Under the pieces are notes generated by a model. The model had not been told where the DNA came from and did not search any database. It saw only the letters and a program-made list of their open reading frames with translations. From Scilla litardierei (Eukaryota; Streptophyta; Magnoliopsida; Asparagales; Asparagaceae): 64,000 nt of DNA. The stretch is taken from contig CM061134.1 of the NCBI GenBank assembly GCA_030789695.1, forward strand, positions 59,589,334 to 59,653,333, in the 5' to 3' direction. The position numbers and the translations under genes were made by a program. Shown here one piece after another: positions 1 through 10,605 of the stretch; position 1 is the first letter of the stretch; each line of letters begins with the position of its first letter.

Positions 1-1210
1 ACTTGCCTGATACCGGATTGTTGATCGACGTGAGTAACGAGAACGATGTCCTACGGTAGATGAATTCGCTGTTTATGGTAAAAATAAGGATTAGACGGAA
101 ATTCTAAATCTTTTGCATTTGAAATCCTATATCTAATAATCCATTTTTAATTAGGGTTTCTAGTTTACGGTGTGGGTTAATAGAGATTACGAGAATAAGA
201 TTACTAACCGTAGAGTAGCAGATGGAAGACACCAAAACGAATCTAGATTTGGTGACGAAGAACGATCCTGGGAAACTATGGCCGAAAACGGGATCTCGGT
301 GACCTAGATCGGTGTCCGGCGCAAGATTCGGTGAGAAATAACCTCCGAGGGTGAAAGAAATGTTTTGGGGAAGATTAGGGATGATTTGTGAATGATCTTA
401 GCTCAGAAGAAATGAAATGAAGAATGAAGGAACGACGGATTAAATAGAAATAAGAACGGCGGCTAAAAACAGATCTAGGGTTTCGAGGTCAACTAGTCGG
501 TCAAAGAAGAGTGGTCGACCGACTAGTTTAAGAACTAGTCGGTCGGTCACCTAACGCAGACCGACTAAATGACAGACTGAGAATAGGGTTTGGTACAGGT
601 CGACTACTGTAGTCGGTCAGAGCTCAACTGGTGACCGACTAGTTTAAGAACTAGTCGGTCGGTCGACCAACGTTGACCGACTAGAAGGCAACCAAAAGCT
701 AAAGATAAGAATTAGAACTAGTCGGTTGAAGAAGAACAGCTGACCGACTAGTTTGCAACCTAGTCGGTCGGAAGTTGTTCTTAGACCGACTAACGATAAA
801 CAGTAACTCTACTGTTCAGTGAAACCCAGAATTAGTCGGTCTGAGTACAATGCTTGACCGACTAGTTTGAGAACTAGTCGGTCGAAGGTTGAACTTAGAC
901 CGACTAACGACAAACAGTAACTCGGCTATTTTTAATAGGTTGAACTAGTCGGTCCATGAAGGATTTCCGACCGACTAGATCTCATTCTAGTCGGTTGGTT
1001 CTCCTTCGTGAACCAACTAAGATGCACCAGAAGTGCCGAAACGAAGCGCGAAGCTTCGGGAAGGATTCTATGGCTTCTAGGATCGTCCTAACTCTAGAAT
1101 TATGGCGTTATTAAGCTAAAATATGAGGATTTAATCGAGAAAACATACAAGGAGGAGAAATTCAACATTAATCAGATAAATTATATTTATTACAAACACC
1201 GGTCGTTACA
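1..1210 (-). repeat. 3' LTR of Tekay-type Ty3 element (truncated by window edge)
   Basis: This is the 3' long terminal repeat of the minus-strand chromovirus whose gag-pol follows at 1252-5894. On the minus strand it starts with TGTAACGACC at 1210, right after a polypurine tract. It repeats 7184-7779 joined to 16978-17591, the other LTR of the same element, so only the U3-proximal 1210 bp of an LTR of about 2347 bp lie in the window. By eye I count about six mismatches over the 1210 bp, five of them C/T or G/A transitions, so the insertion is fairly young. U3 carries the dyad array (477-1020) and a TATA-like stretch near 433-440. Confidence 0.9.
477..1020 (-). repeat. Dyad array GACCGACTAG / CTAGTCGGTC in Tekay U3
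   Basis: Five hairpin-like units lie in tandem with a period of roughly 115-120 bp. Each has the form GACCGACTAGTT, a loop of a few bases, then AACTAGTCGGTC, flanked by further AGTCGGTC and GACCGACT copies. Spacers contain a repeated AAACAGTAACT-like string. The array lies just upstream (in element orientation) of a TATA-like sequence, the position expected for an enhancer. Copies also lie in the other LTR (7674-7749 and 16985-17395) and, remarkably, in Ty1-copia LTRs at 28816-29457, 40611-41252 and 55980-56515. Confidence 0.85.
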
Positions 1211-1223
1211 TCCTCCCCACCTT
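1211..1223 (-). promoter_or_regulatory. Polypurine tract of Tekay element
   Basis: On the minus strand this reads AAGGTGGGGAGGA and directly abuts the LTR start TGTAACG. A polypurine tract primes plus-strand DNA synthesis in LTR retrotransposons. The same 13 bases flank the 3' LTR of the nested LARD at 10593-10605. Confidence 0.85.
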
Positions 1224-1251
1224 ATGAATGATTCCGTCCTCGGAATCAACA

Positions 1252-4200
1252 TCAGCCACTACTCGAAAACAAGCGCGGGAAGCGCTCCCTCATATCATCC
1301 TCACGTTCCCAGGTGGACTCACCAGGGGAACCATGCCGCCACTGCACTCGAACCAAGTCGACGGTCTTATTCCTCAGTTGCTTCCGCCGCCGATCCAAAA
1401 TCTCAACTGGCTGCTGGTCATAGGTAAGATCCGGACGAACCGTGATCTCCGAGAAATCCACAGCGTGGGACGGATCACTGACGTATCGACGTAGCTGAGA
1501 TACGTGAAATACGTCGTGAACTCCCTCCAGTGACGGTGGCAACGCCAAGCGATAAGCCACCACACCAACTCTCTCCAGGATGTCAAACGGCCCAATGTAC
1601 CTCGGACTCAGCTTGCCCCTCTTTCCAAATCGGATAACTCCGCGGTTCGGAGAAATCTTCAGAAAGACATGATCTCCAGGCTGAAACTCCAAAGGCCTCC
1701 GTTTAGCATCTGCCCAATGCTTGAAACGGTCCTGCGTGATCCTCAGCTTCTCTCGAATGTTCCTCACAACACCCACAGCCTCCACGATCATCTCAGGCCC
1801 TAACAGTTCCCTGTCTCCAATGTCGTCCCAGCTCAGTGGCGACCGACATTTCTTCCCGTATAGCGCGGCGAATGGCGCCATGCCAATACTCGCCTGGTAG
1901 CTGTTATTGTAGGCAAACTCCACATGATGGAGATGATCCTCCCAAGATCCCTTGAAGTCCAACATGCACGCTCTCAGCATGTCCTCCAAAATCTGAATCG
2001 TCCTCTCGGACTGGCCATCCGTCTGTGGGTGGTACGCCGTGCTGAAACTTAGACTCGTACCCAGACTTTTCTGCAGACTCTGCCAAAACTGAGATGTGAA
2101 TCTCGTGTCTCTGTCTGACACGATACTCACAGGGACTCCGTGAAGTCGCACGATCTCCTGCACGATTCACGTTACATCACTATCTAAACTAGAGAAAAGG
2201 AAATAAGATCAGAGAGTAAAAGAATTTACCTCCATATATCTCCTCGCTAGCGTCTCAGTGGACTGTCCTACTCGGAAGGGAATAAAGTGCGCGGATTTGG
2301 TCAATCGGTCTACGATCACCCAAATCGCGTCATTCTGCTTCGGACTCCGAGGTAGTCCAGTCACGAAATCCATAGTGATGTGTTGCCACTTCCACTCCGG
2401 GATCGGAAGCGGTTGTAGCAACCCTGCCGTACGCTGATGCTCCGCTTTCACCTGCTGGCAAACCAAGCATTTGGCCACACTTCGAGCCACGCTCCTCTTC
2501 ATCCCATGCCACCAGAAATTCAAACGGAGATCCTTGTACATCTTGGTCCCACCAGGATGCACAGAATACGGCGAACTGTGTGCCTCCACCAACAGCTCCT
2601 CTCTAATATCTCCCACAGGCACACACAACCTGGCTCCAAACCTCAGCGAGCCATCCTCATGAATCAAGAAGTCTGTCCGCAGACCGGCTTCTACCTGCTC
2701 CCGAATCTTCACTAGCTTCGGATCACCAGCCTGTACAGCCTTGATCTTATCCACAATCGACGACTGTATCTGCATACACATCAACAACGAAGCCTCTCCA
2801 GGAAGTACAACCTCAATACCAGACCCACAGAAAACCTGCTGCAACCTCCACTGTGAAGTCAACATCATCACCGCTGGAAGCCTACTCAACGCATCAGGAA
2901 CCACATTCACTTTTCCCGGGTGATACTGCAACTCGATCTCATAATCTGCCATGAGCTCTAACCATCGACGCTGTCGCATGTGGAGCTCCTTCTGCGTAAA
3001 GATATACTTTAAGCTTTTGTGATCGATGAAGATCTTCACCTTCTCACTCAGCAGGAAGTGCCTCCAAATCTTGAGCGCAAACACGACAGCAGCCAACTCC
3101 AAATCGTGCGTCGGGTAATTCTTCTCATGGGCCTTGAGCTGACGTGAAGCATACGCAACCACATGCCCATGCTGATGCAATACACATCCAAGACCTTTGC
3201 CAGAAGCATCACAAAAGATCTCGAATCCTCCACTACGATCAGGCACTATTAGAACCGGTGCAGTCATCAATCTCTCCTTCAGGACAGAAAAAGCCTCCTC
3301 ACAAGCATCGGACCAAACATACGGTATATCCTTCCTCGTCAGTTTAGTCATCGGTTCGGCAATCCGGGAGAAATCCTTAATGAAACGCCGATAATATCCT
3401 GCAAGCCCAAGAAAACTCCTGATCTCAGTCGCTGACTGTGGAACCGGCCACTCTCTGATGGCCTTGATCTTCTCGGGATCCACAGCTATACCATCTCCTG
3501 ACACCACATGCCCAAGAAAAGCCACTCTATCCAGCCAGAACTCGCACTTGGAATACTTCGCATACAAGCGATGCTTTCTCAAAATCTCCAGAACAGTCCT
3601 CAAGTGCTCTGCGTGCTCCTCCTCCAACTTGGAATAGATCAGAATGTCGTCAATGAAAATAACGACAAACTTATCTAAATAGTCATAGAAGATCAAATTC
3701 ATCAGGTTCATAAATACTGCGGGCGCGTTGGTCACACCGAAAGGCATGACCACGAACTCGTAGTGACCATACTTCGTCCTGAACGCCGTCTTCGGAATGT
3801 CCTCTTTCCTCACCTTCAGCTGGTGATACCCACTCCTCAGGTCCAACTTGGAGAATACCCTCGATCCTCCGAGCTGATCAAAAATATCATCAATCCGCGG
3901 CAAAGGGTACTTATTCTTTACAGTCACCGCATTCAGCCCTCGATAATCCACGCACATACGACGCGAACCATCCTTCTTCTTTACCAGCAGAACCGGTGCT
4001 CCCCACGGAGACACACTGGGATTTATGTAACCCTTCTGCAAAAGCTCGTCCAGCTGCTTCCGCAACTCCTCTAATTCCGCTGGAGCCATACGATAAGGTG
4101 CCTTCGAAATAGGCTGCGCTCCCGGAATCAGGTCAATCGAAAACTCTAGAGCCCGATCAGGTGGCAGACCAGACATCTCCTCGGGGAAGACGTCATCGAA

Positions 4201-5894
4201 TTCACGCACCACAGCAGGCCTACCCTGCTCCATCAGCATAGCCACAGCCTCCACCGGCTTGGCCCGAAACCTGACCGGACCAAGCGAACTGCTACCACGG
4301 CTGAACTCAAACACTGGATGTCCGGGAATCTCGAACACCACCTTCTTCTTCCGACAGTCGATCGTAGCGTAGAAACTCGCAAGCCAATCCATTCCAAGCA
4401 CAGCATCGTAATTGATGATGTCGTGGACAATAAAGTCAGCATACAGCTCGTGTCCACAGACCACCAACGGGCAAGAATTGCACCCACGATGCACCGAGAT
4501 CACACCATTCCCTGTGACGATGTTCCAACTCTGGGGAAGAGAGGAAGTCGACAAGGAATGCCTCTCCACGAAGTTCCGAGAAATGATGCACATGGATGCA
4601 CCAGAGTCGAAGAGGACTCGTGCAGGAAATGCGCAGACCAAAATCACACCTAACAAACAGTCTAACAATCAAATTCTATTCTAGCAATCCAACATATGCA
4701 AACAACTAATCAAATCTAACAGCCAAACTGACTAAGAATGAAACAGTTAGATAGAAGGTTACCTGCGATAACCTCATCCAGCGTCTCGGTCTCAGCAGCA
4801 GTCATCAGAAACGCATGTCGTCTCGACTGGACAGCCTGCTTAAATGCCTGCCTCTGCGGAACGAGAGGCGCTCCACGACCAGCAGGGACAGGTGCCCTCT
4901 GCTGCAACGGCCGAGCTGCAACAGGTGCCCTCCACGGCTGCTTCGACCTCGGGCAATCCTTCATGGTGTGCGCAGGATCACCACAAACCAAACACTGCCC
5001 CAGCATCTTCCGGCACTGCTCCTTGACATGCCCAGTCTTGCCACAGAAGTTGCAAGTCTTCAAAGTAGGAGGTCCTCCGGGCCTCTTGAACTGCACAGGC
5101 TGGTTGGGCCCGTGCCCCGGTCTCACCACTGCTCTGGCCTGCTCCATAGGCCTCTTCCCAGTGCCAGAAATCTGTCCCCTCTTCTGGTTTACAATCCTCT
5201 CCTGTCTCTTCGCCGCAATCAGTACCTTCTGGTAAGTCTCTGCATCGGAAGAAGTGACATAGCTCTGCAGATCCAACGAAAGCCCCTGCAGAAACCTCTG
5301 GGCTCTCTCCTCAGCATCCTGCACCATCTTTGGTGCAAAACGACTCAGCCTCGTGAATTCCTGGTGGTACTGATCCACCGTCAAATTTCCCTGCTTCAAG
5401 TCAATGAAACGCTGAGCCATCTCCCTCCGTGCGGCCTTAGGAAAATATTCCTCATCAAACCTGGACCTGAAGGTAGCCCAAGAAATCAGCTCCACCAGCA
5501 ACTTCTCCTCAGCATCCCACCAGTTCCGCGCGTTGTCCTTCAGCTGCCGCTTTGCCAGATCAACCCATCCAGTCGGGTCGACCTTCGACATCTTCAGATT
5601 ATCTTCCATATTCCTGGTCCACTCATCTGCAGCCAGGGGTCCCTCGGTCCCATCGAAGTAAGCGGGGCCCAGCTCCCGAAATTGCTTCGCTCCGGGCTCG
5701 GAGCGAGGAACAGCCTGGACAGCCGGCGCTGCACGAGCAGGCGGAACATTCCGGACAGTCTGCAGAATTCCTTGCTGCACCTGCATCATCTGATGCATCA
5801 TCCTCATCATCTCCCCGGTGGTGGGCTCTCGGTCCGGCTCCTGGTCGCGAGGGGGCACACCACCACCAGCACGGGTATTCCGTCTCCCAGCCAT
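1252..5894 (-). CDS. Tekay-type Ty3 gag-pol polyprotein, three exons
   Basis: Gag-Pol of a Ty3/Gypsy chromovirus: it packages element RNA, copies it and integrates the cDNA. The frame is open across 5894-4763, 4649-2230 and 2157-1252 (1485 residues) if two GT-AG introns are removed. Domains in order: Gag with CCHC knuckles at about 281-294 and 301-314; aspartic protease with DSG at 392-394; reverse transcriptase with FIDD at 709-712; RNase H with the FCDAS aspartate near 858; HHCC zinc finger at about 1068-1108; integrase D1138, D1199, E1235 with 35 residues between the last two; a GPY-like module; and a C-terminal chromodomain-like segment at about 1434-1470. PR-RT-RH-INT order plus that tail and LTRs over 2 kb point to the Tekay/Del clade. 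Exons contain no stop or frameshift. The start is the first Met of Gag. Splicing is inferred from sequence only. Confidence 0.85.
2158..2229 (-). other. Apparent spliceosomal intron 2 (inside integrase), 72 nt
   Basis: Minus strand: the donor is ATGGAG|GTAAATTC and the acceptor AATCGTGCAG|GAGATC. The 72 nt are T-rich and carry a stop soon after the donor. Removing them joins ARRYME to EIVRLHG in frame, which is the expected Ty3 integrase sequence between the first and second catalytic aspartates. The length is near the lower limit for plant introns. Confidence 0.72.
4650..4762 (-). other. Apparent spliceosomal intron 1 (gag/pro junction), 113 nt
   Basis: Minus strand: the donor is GCAG|GTAACC and the acceptor TTTGTTAG|GTGTG. 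The interior is T-rich with in-frame stops, as in plant introns. The exon frame is phase 1 on both sides, and removal joins the end of Gag to the protease so that the Ty3 consensus (acidic-VIAG followed by VILV, then [10 protein letters not shown]) is regained. Confidence 0.75.
4716..5894 (-). CDS. Gag-only product of unspliced Tekay RNA
   Basis: If the first intron is kept, translation from 5894 ends at 4716 after 392 residues, 15 codons into the intron. This product has the whole capsid region and both zinc knuckles but no protease. Retroelements need far more Gag than Pol, so intron retention versus splicing could set that ratio, a role given to alternative splicing in some plant copia elements. 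The N-terminus is Arg/Pro-rich, followed by a Met- and Gln-rich segment and the typical Ty3 capsid region with the [14 protein letters not shown] block near residues 150-163. Whether both RNAs exist is inference. Confidence 0.7.
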   Translation of the reverse strand: MAGRRNTRAGGGVPPRDQEPDREPTTGEMMRMMHQMMQVQQGILQTVRNVPPARAAPAVQAVPRSEPGAKQFRELGPAYFDGTEGPLAADEWTRNMEDNLKMSKVDPTGWVDLAKRQLKDNARNWWDAEEKLLVELISWATFRSRFDEEYFPKAARREMAQRFIDLKQGNLTVDQYHQEFTRLSRFAPKMVQDAEERAQRFLQGLSLDLQSYVTSSDAETYQKVLIAAKRQERIVNQKRGQISGTGKRPMEQARAVVRPGHGPNQPVQFKRPGGPPTLKTCNFCGKTGHVKEQCRKMLGQCLVCGDPAHTMKDCPRSKQPWRAPVAARPLQQRAPVPAGRGAPLVPQRQAFKQAVQSRRHAFLMTAAETETLDEVIAGNLLSNCFILSQFGC

Positions 5895-6020
5895 CTATTG
5901 ACATAGGAAAACGAAACAAATCAGACTCTTTGCCTAAGGCATGGTGTTGAATTTTGTTTTATTGGACTTTCTATAATTCTTATTGTTATTCTGATTAAGT
6001 CACAGTTACAGAAAATAAGA

Positions 6021-6038
6021 GACCTGCATGGGCCACCA
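6021..6038 (-). promoter_or_regulatory. Candidate primer-binding site of Tekay element
   Basis: Minus strand: TGGTGGCCCATGCAGGTC, beginning 8 nt inside the 5' LTR end and starting with the TGG expected to pair with a tRNA CCA end. The same string lies at the equivalent place in the nested LARD (14133-14151), so it is conserved. I could not assign the tRNA, and the 8-nt gap from the LTR is unusual. Confidence 0.5.
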
Positions 6039-6046
6039 AAGAAACC

Positions 6047-7779
6047 TGTCACGCCCCGCTTCCCAAAAACATGGAGGCGAAGCGTGAGAAGGTCCGCACG
6101 GACTTGAAGCTGCAAAGCCGCAAGTCCGATAAGCGTCAATAAAACGAAGTAGCAGGTCCCTGTAATGTGACTCAGAACAACAATAACAATAATAGGAAAA
6201 AGAGAGAGACAATAATATAACATTATTCCAACTCATAGTCCAACAAAAATCCACAACCAGAAATGCCACCATGCAACAAAAGAGTCAAAAGTACAAGGCC
6301 CAGCATGGCCAAAAGAAACTAACAAAACGGTGCTACTCACCGACAACCACAGCTAACAAAGAAAAGTACGGAAGATCTCTAAGATTGATCACTGGTATCT
6401 TCGTACTCCACGTCACCAACAGGTTCGGGCACAAACTCCACGAACTCGTCACCCTCAACTGCAATTTCTGGCTCAGCAACTAACATGCGTCACCCAAAGA
6501 GAAGGGGCACATGTCAGCAAGTCTACAAAAGACTTGTGCAAGGAAACTATAAAAGAAACAACCTAACAGTTCTAAAGTAAAGTATGACATGGTATAGCAT
6601 GGCAAATAACATGGCATGGCAAGTAACATGGCATGGCAAGTAAACAAATAAAAGACAAGTACTGGAATTGTAATCACGTCGTGCACAGAGATTCCGCCCT
6701 TTGGCTAAAGTGGCTGTACGGGCCAACTCTTACGCTCAAGTGATCGTTTATCCCTACCCCTCCACGTGTGTCGAGCCAGGGCATTACCCCCGAACACGGA
6801 ATGCTCGCTTCTGGATCACGAGCCAGGAAGTGTTTTTAACACGGTTGGCGTAGGGTTATGCCCGCATAACGGGTGCCTAGCCGGTAACACGGAAACATGG
6901 ATTTTGCACATGTAGTGTAGCGTGTGCTACGATGCAAATTTAACTAGGATGACATGTATGATGCAATGCATGGCAGTTAACAATTCAAGTGTGTACAGTT
7001 AAGGAATTTAAACATGGCAATTATCAATGCAGGAATGATATGACAAGGTGTCGGATCTAGCTTCGTTGTCAAGCTAGATCTCAAAGTTGCGCCTAGATCG
7101 CTATCATTTCACGATCTAGTCTCTTTCACGCTAGTACAAAGAATTGGCCTAAAACATGGCCCTAAGGAATGTTGGCAAGTTTCACTTGCCTGATACCGGA
7201 TTGTTGATCGACGTGAGTAACGAGAACGATGTCCTACGGTAGATGAATTCGCTGTTTATGGTAAAAATAAGGATTAGACGGAAATTCTAAATCTTTTGCA
7301 TTTGAAATCCTATATCTAATAATCCATTTTTAATTAGGGTTTCTAGTTTACGGTGTGGGTTAATAGAGATTACGAGAATAAGATTACTAACCGTAGAGTA
7401 GCAGATGGAAGACACCAAAACGAATCTAGATTTGGTGACGAAGAACGATCCTGGGAAACTATGGCCGAAAACGGGATCTCGGTGACCTAGATCGGTGTCC
7501 GGCGCAAGATTCGGTGAGAAATAACCTCCGAGGGTGAAAGAAATGTTTTGGGGAAGATTAGGGATGATTTGTGAATGATCTTAGCTCAGAAGAAATGAAA
7601 TGAAGAATGAAGGAATGACGGATTAAATAGAAATAAGAACGGCGGCTAAAAACAGATCTAGGGTTTCGAGGTCAACTAGTCGGTCAAAGAAGAGTGGTCG
7701 ACCGACTAGTTTAAGAACTAGTCGGTCGGTCACCTAACGCAGACCGACTAAATGACAGACTGAGAATAGGGTTTGGTAC
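6047..7779 (-). repeat. 5' LTR of Tekay element, U5-side part
   Basis: This is the terminal 1733 bp of the 5' LTR, running on the plus strand from TGTCACGCCCCGC at 6047. From 7184 on it duplicates window positions 1-596. It stops at GGTAC (7775-7779), where the LARD is inserted, and continues at 16978. The first 1.1 kb also resembles the start of the LARD LTRs. It holds no coding sequence. Confidence 0.9.
7775..7779. repeat. Target-site duplication GGTAC (left of LARD)
   Basis: Five bases, GGTAC, immediately precede the LARD; the second copy is at 16973-16977. The undisturbed site is seen once at 592-596 in the other Tekay LTR, which proves the insertion point. Confidence 0.95.
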
Positions 7780-9529
7780 TGTCACGCCCCGCTTCCCAAA
7801 AACGTGGAGGCGAAGCGTGAGAAGGTCCGCTCAGACTTGAAGCTACAAAGCTGCAAGTCCGATAAGCGTCGATCAAGTTTAAAACTGCAGGTCCTTGCAA
7901 TGCTAACGAAACAAAGATAATAATAATTAAATGAGACAAAAGAAACATCTCAGAATATCCATAAAATAAGTTTCCAACATCGCAGAAAAGCCATCAGGCT
8001 AAAAGGAAGGAGACTAAAGGCCCAAACATGGCCAACAAAAGTACAAAGTACAAAACAACGGTGCTACGCACCAACAACTAACAAAAGGCCTAAAACAACA
8101 TAAAGCTCCACAAAGACTCAAAGAATGGTCACCGGGTCCACCAAAATCCTCCTGGGCAGCCATGGACTCAGACTCAGCGTCAGCAAAACCTCACGTACTC
8201 AGCAACGGTCTCTGGCTCAGGTCTAACATGTGACACCCAAAAGAGCAAGGGGCACATGTCAGCAAGTCTGGAAGACTTGTGCAAGTGAAACTGAAAGTAC
8301 AAGTAAGAGCAACCTAGCAGTTCTAGTATGAATGCGATGACATGGCAGTTTAAAGTATGAGTGCAACAGGTAAAGTAAAGTAAAGTACAGTACGAGCATG
8401 GCATGGCATTCACAAGACAAGTACAAGACAAGAAAAGTAAGCACCTCGTGCACAGAGATTCCGTCTTTTGGCTAGAGTGGCTGTACGGGCCAACTCCTAA
8501 GCTCAAGTAACCGTTTATCCCTACCCCTCCACGTGTATCGAGCCAGGGCATTACCCCCGAACACGGAATGCTCGCTTCTGGACCACGAGCCAGGAAGTGT
8601 GTAAACAAGTATGGCGTAGGGGTGCACCTAGCTGGACAAGTAGTACTAGGACAAGTATTGTAGCGTGTGCTACGATGCAACAATCAATGCATGGATGACA
8701 TGGCATGGCAGTTAAAGTAAAGCGTACAGGTAAGGAAAGTAAACGTGACAGTTTTAGCATGCATGAATGACAAGTTTACTGTTAAGATCTAGCTTCGTTG
8801 TCAAGCTAGATCATTTAGGTGACGGATCTAGTTTCGTTGTCAAACTAGATCAAGTAGGCGTCTAGCCAGCTATCATTTCACCGACTAGTCTCTTTTACGC
8901 TAAAAGCAAGTAAGTGGCCTAAAAACATGGCCCTACACAAAAGTTGGCAAGTTTCACTTGCCTGCAACTATCACGTCAAGAAAACACCGTCCAACGAGTC
9001 CAAAGTCACGATTCCTACGTGCACAAGTCCACCGGCCTACATCCGTTTTATTAATCTTGATTAGTGATTTCTAAAACATTTAAAATACTTTAAAATACTG
9101 ATTTTTAGTCTTTATTAGCATGCAATTGGGTTGGGGGGTCCTAGGGGTGCAAAACGTTACCTCAACACGACGCGAGAGCTACACCGGCGTCGGGTAGCGA
9201 CGCCGGGGGTTGGAATAATAAGATCGCGCTCCAAGTCCAGATTCCAATTAGATTCCTCGCTGGAAATTCAGAGAAAATATCCCGGGCGACGATTCCAGAT
9301 TCCAAAGCTCGCACGTGCGACGACGGGCTACGACGTGCGACGACGTCGTACGCGGCAAGTCGTCGAAGAGAACGTACCAAAGTGGGGCCCACAGTAGTCC
9401 TAGGGACCTTTGGGGAACCCACAATACCTCTGGAGAACTTGGGGGGCCCACGGAGGCAAGTGGTGCGACGGATGCGGGGTTGCGACGAATGGCCGTCGGT
9501 CGTACAGCCTCGGTGCGGGGGCTTGGCTC

Positions 9530-9910
9530 GGTCAGACACGGGGGCGGCGCTGTTGCAACACTTTGGGTCGGTCGCAGCAGCGGGGGCGACGTTTTCCTTC
9601 GGTCAGACCGATGGAAATCCTCGGTCAGGCGCTTGGAAGCGGGGTTGCAGCGCTGCAGCGATGCAACGCTCGGGCGCTCGGTCACAGCGGGCGGGGCCTT
9701 CGGTCGGGCACGGAGCGGAGCGGGGCGACAGAGCGGCACGGCAGCGGGTCGGTGCGGTGCGGATGGTCGGGCGGGTCTCTCGGTCTGACCGAGAGGCCCT
9801 ATCGGTCAAGCGGGGGAGCGGGCGGGGTTGGTGCTGTGGTGCGGAGGGACGAGAATGCGGGCGGGGCGGCCGGTCAGAGCGGGTGGATGCGGGGGATTTC
9901 CTCGGTCGTG
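9530..9910 (-). repeat. CGGTC-rich, GC-rich segment of the LARD LTR
   Basis: About a dozen CGGTC or GGTCGG pentamers are scattered in 380 bp, including the palindromic stretch CTCGGTCTGACCGAG near 9779-9793. It lies downstream of the TATA box in element orientation, so it would be in the RNA leader (R/U5). The other LTR carries the same at 15910-16290. Confidence 0.6.
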
Positions 9911-10017
9911 CGGGGTGCTGAACGTCGCAACGTTGCGACGATTCGTCGCAACGTCCAAAATGAGTTTGGAAGAGGCTAGGGCTAATTTCTTTGGAAAATA
10001 GGACTTTCTAGGGGTTG

Positions 10018-10026
10018 CTTATATAG
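10018..10026 (-). promoter_or_regulatory. TATA box of LARD 3' LTR
   Basis: CTATATAAG on the minus strand, the only good TATA box in the distal LTR half. The identical copy that would drive the element is at 16398-16406 in the 5' LTR. Confidence 0.6.
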
Positions 10027-10592
10027 TATAGGTGGGGTTGACTTGGTCTAGGGCCAAATCTAATAGGATTAGAATTCAAAAAGATTTGAAATTTGAATTC
10101 AAACTTATCCAACCCAATCTAGGATTTGACCTGGTCCAAATGAGCTGGAAATTGGCTCAAAAATTCTTTAAAACGTTTTAAACTCAAATAAATTTTATTT
10201 GGCCGAAAATACTTAATAAATAAATTATTAAAAATAATATAAAACTTGTAAAAATTATAAAAGTGGTCAAATAAACTCCAAAAATTATAAAATAAATATT
10301 GTGGTGATCGTGGCGACGAATGTGAGCTAACTAAGAAGACGGATCTCAAATTCGACGTCGGACGACGAAACTAAAAATAGAAACGTCTCCCGTCAAGAGT
10401 GAGAATCGTCACGTCTCATCGAGTAAGTTTAAATTGTGGGAAAACGACTCGAGAAACGTCGTTCCAAAATAGTGCCACTATTTAATACTCTCAGGGACGT
10501 TCGCAACGGCATAACACACGAAAGTGTTCACAAACACGTGCACGGCCAAAAGCACGTGCACGAACAACGTACAACGAAAAGTGGTCGTTACA

Positions 10593-10605
10593 TCCTCCCC
10601 ACCTT
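10593..10605 (-). promoter_or_regulatory. Polypurine tract of LARD
   Basis: AAGGTGGGGAGGA on the minus strand, abutting the 3' LTR start TGTAACG. It is identical to the Tekay tract at 1211-1223. Confidence 0.85.

Larger units (their letters stand above)
7780..10592 (-). repeat. 3' LTR of LARD
   Basis: 2813 bp. On the plus strand 7780 to about 8965 resembles the Tekay LTR; the rest is unrelated to it. It contains a GC-rich block (9150-9950) and, upstream of that in element orientation, a TATA box at 10018-10026. Long open frames in the GC-rich block (up to 189 codons, on both strands) have no recognisable domain, and I treat them as chance. Confidence 0.93.

Noticed and set aside
477..1020. 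CRISPR-like array of regularly spaced repeats
   Set aside because: Units are inverted dyads in LTR U3 of plant retrotransposons, spacers are themselves repeated, and no cas-like gene exists.
4815..5906. 363-codon open frame on the plus strand opposite gag
   Set aside because: Antisense shadow of Gag; no family resemblance and its codons follow the gag reading frame.
9248..9979. Several overlapping open frames of 125-189 codons on both strands (repeated at 15628-16359)
   Set aside because: They lie in a GC-rich LTR segment, overlap in several frames, are Arg/Gly/Ser-rich and show no domain. High GC removes stops, so they are best seen as chance.
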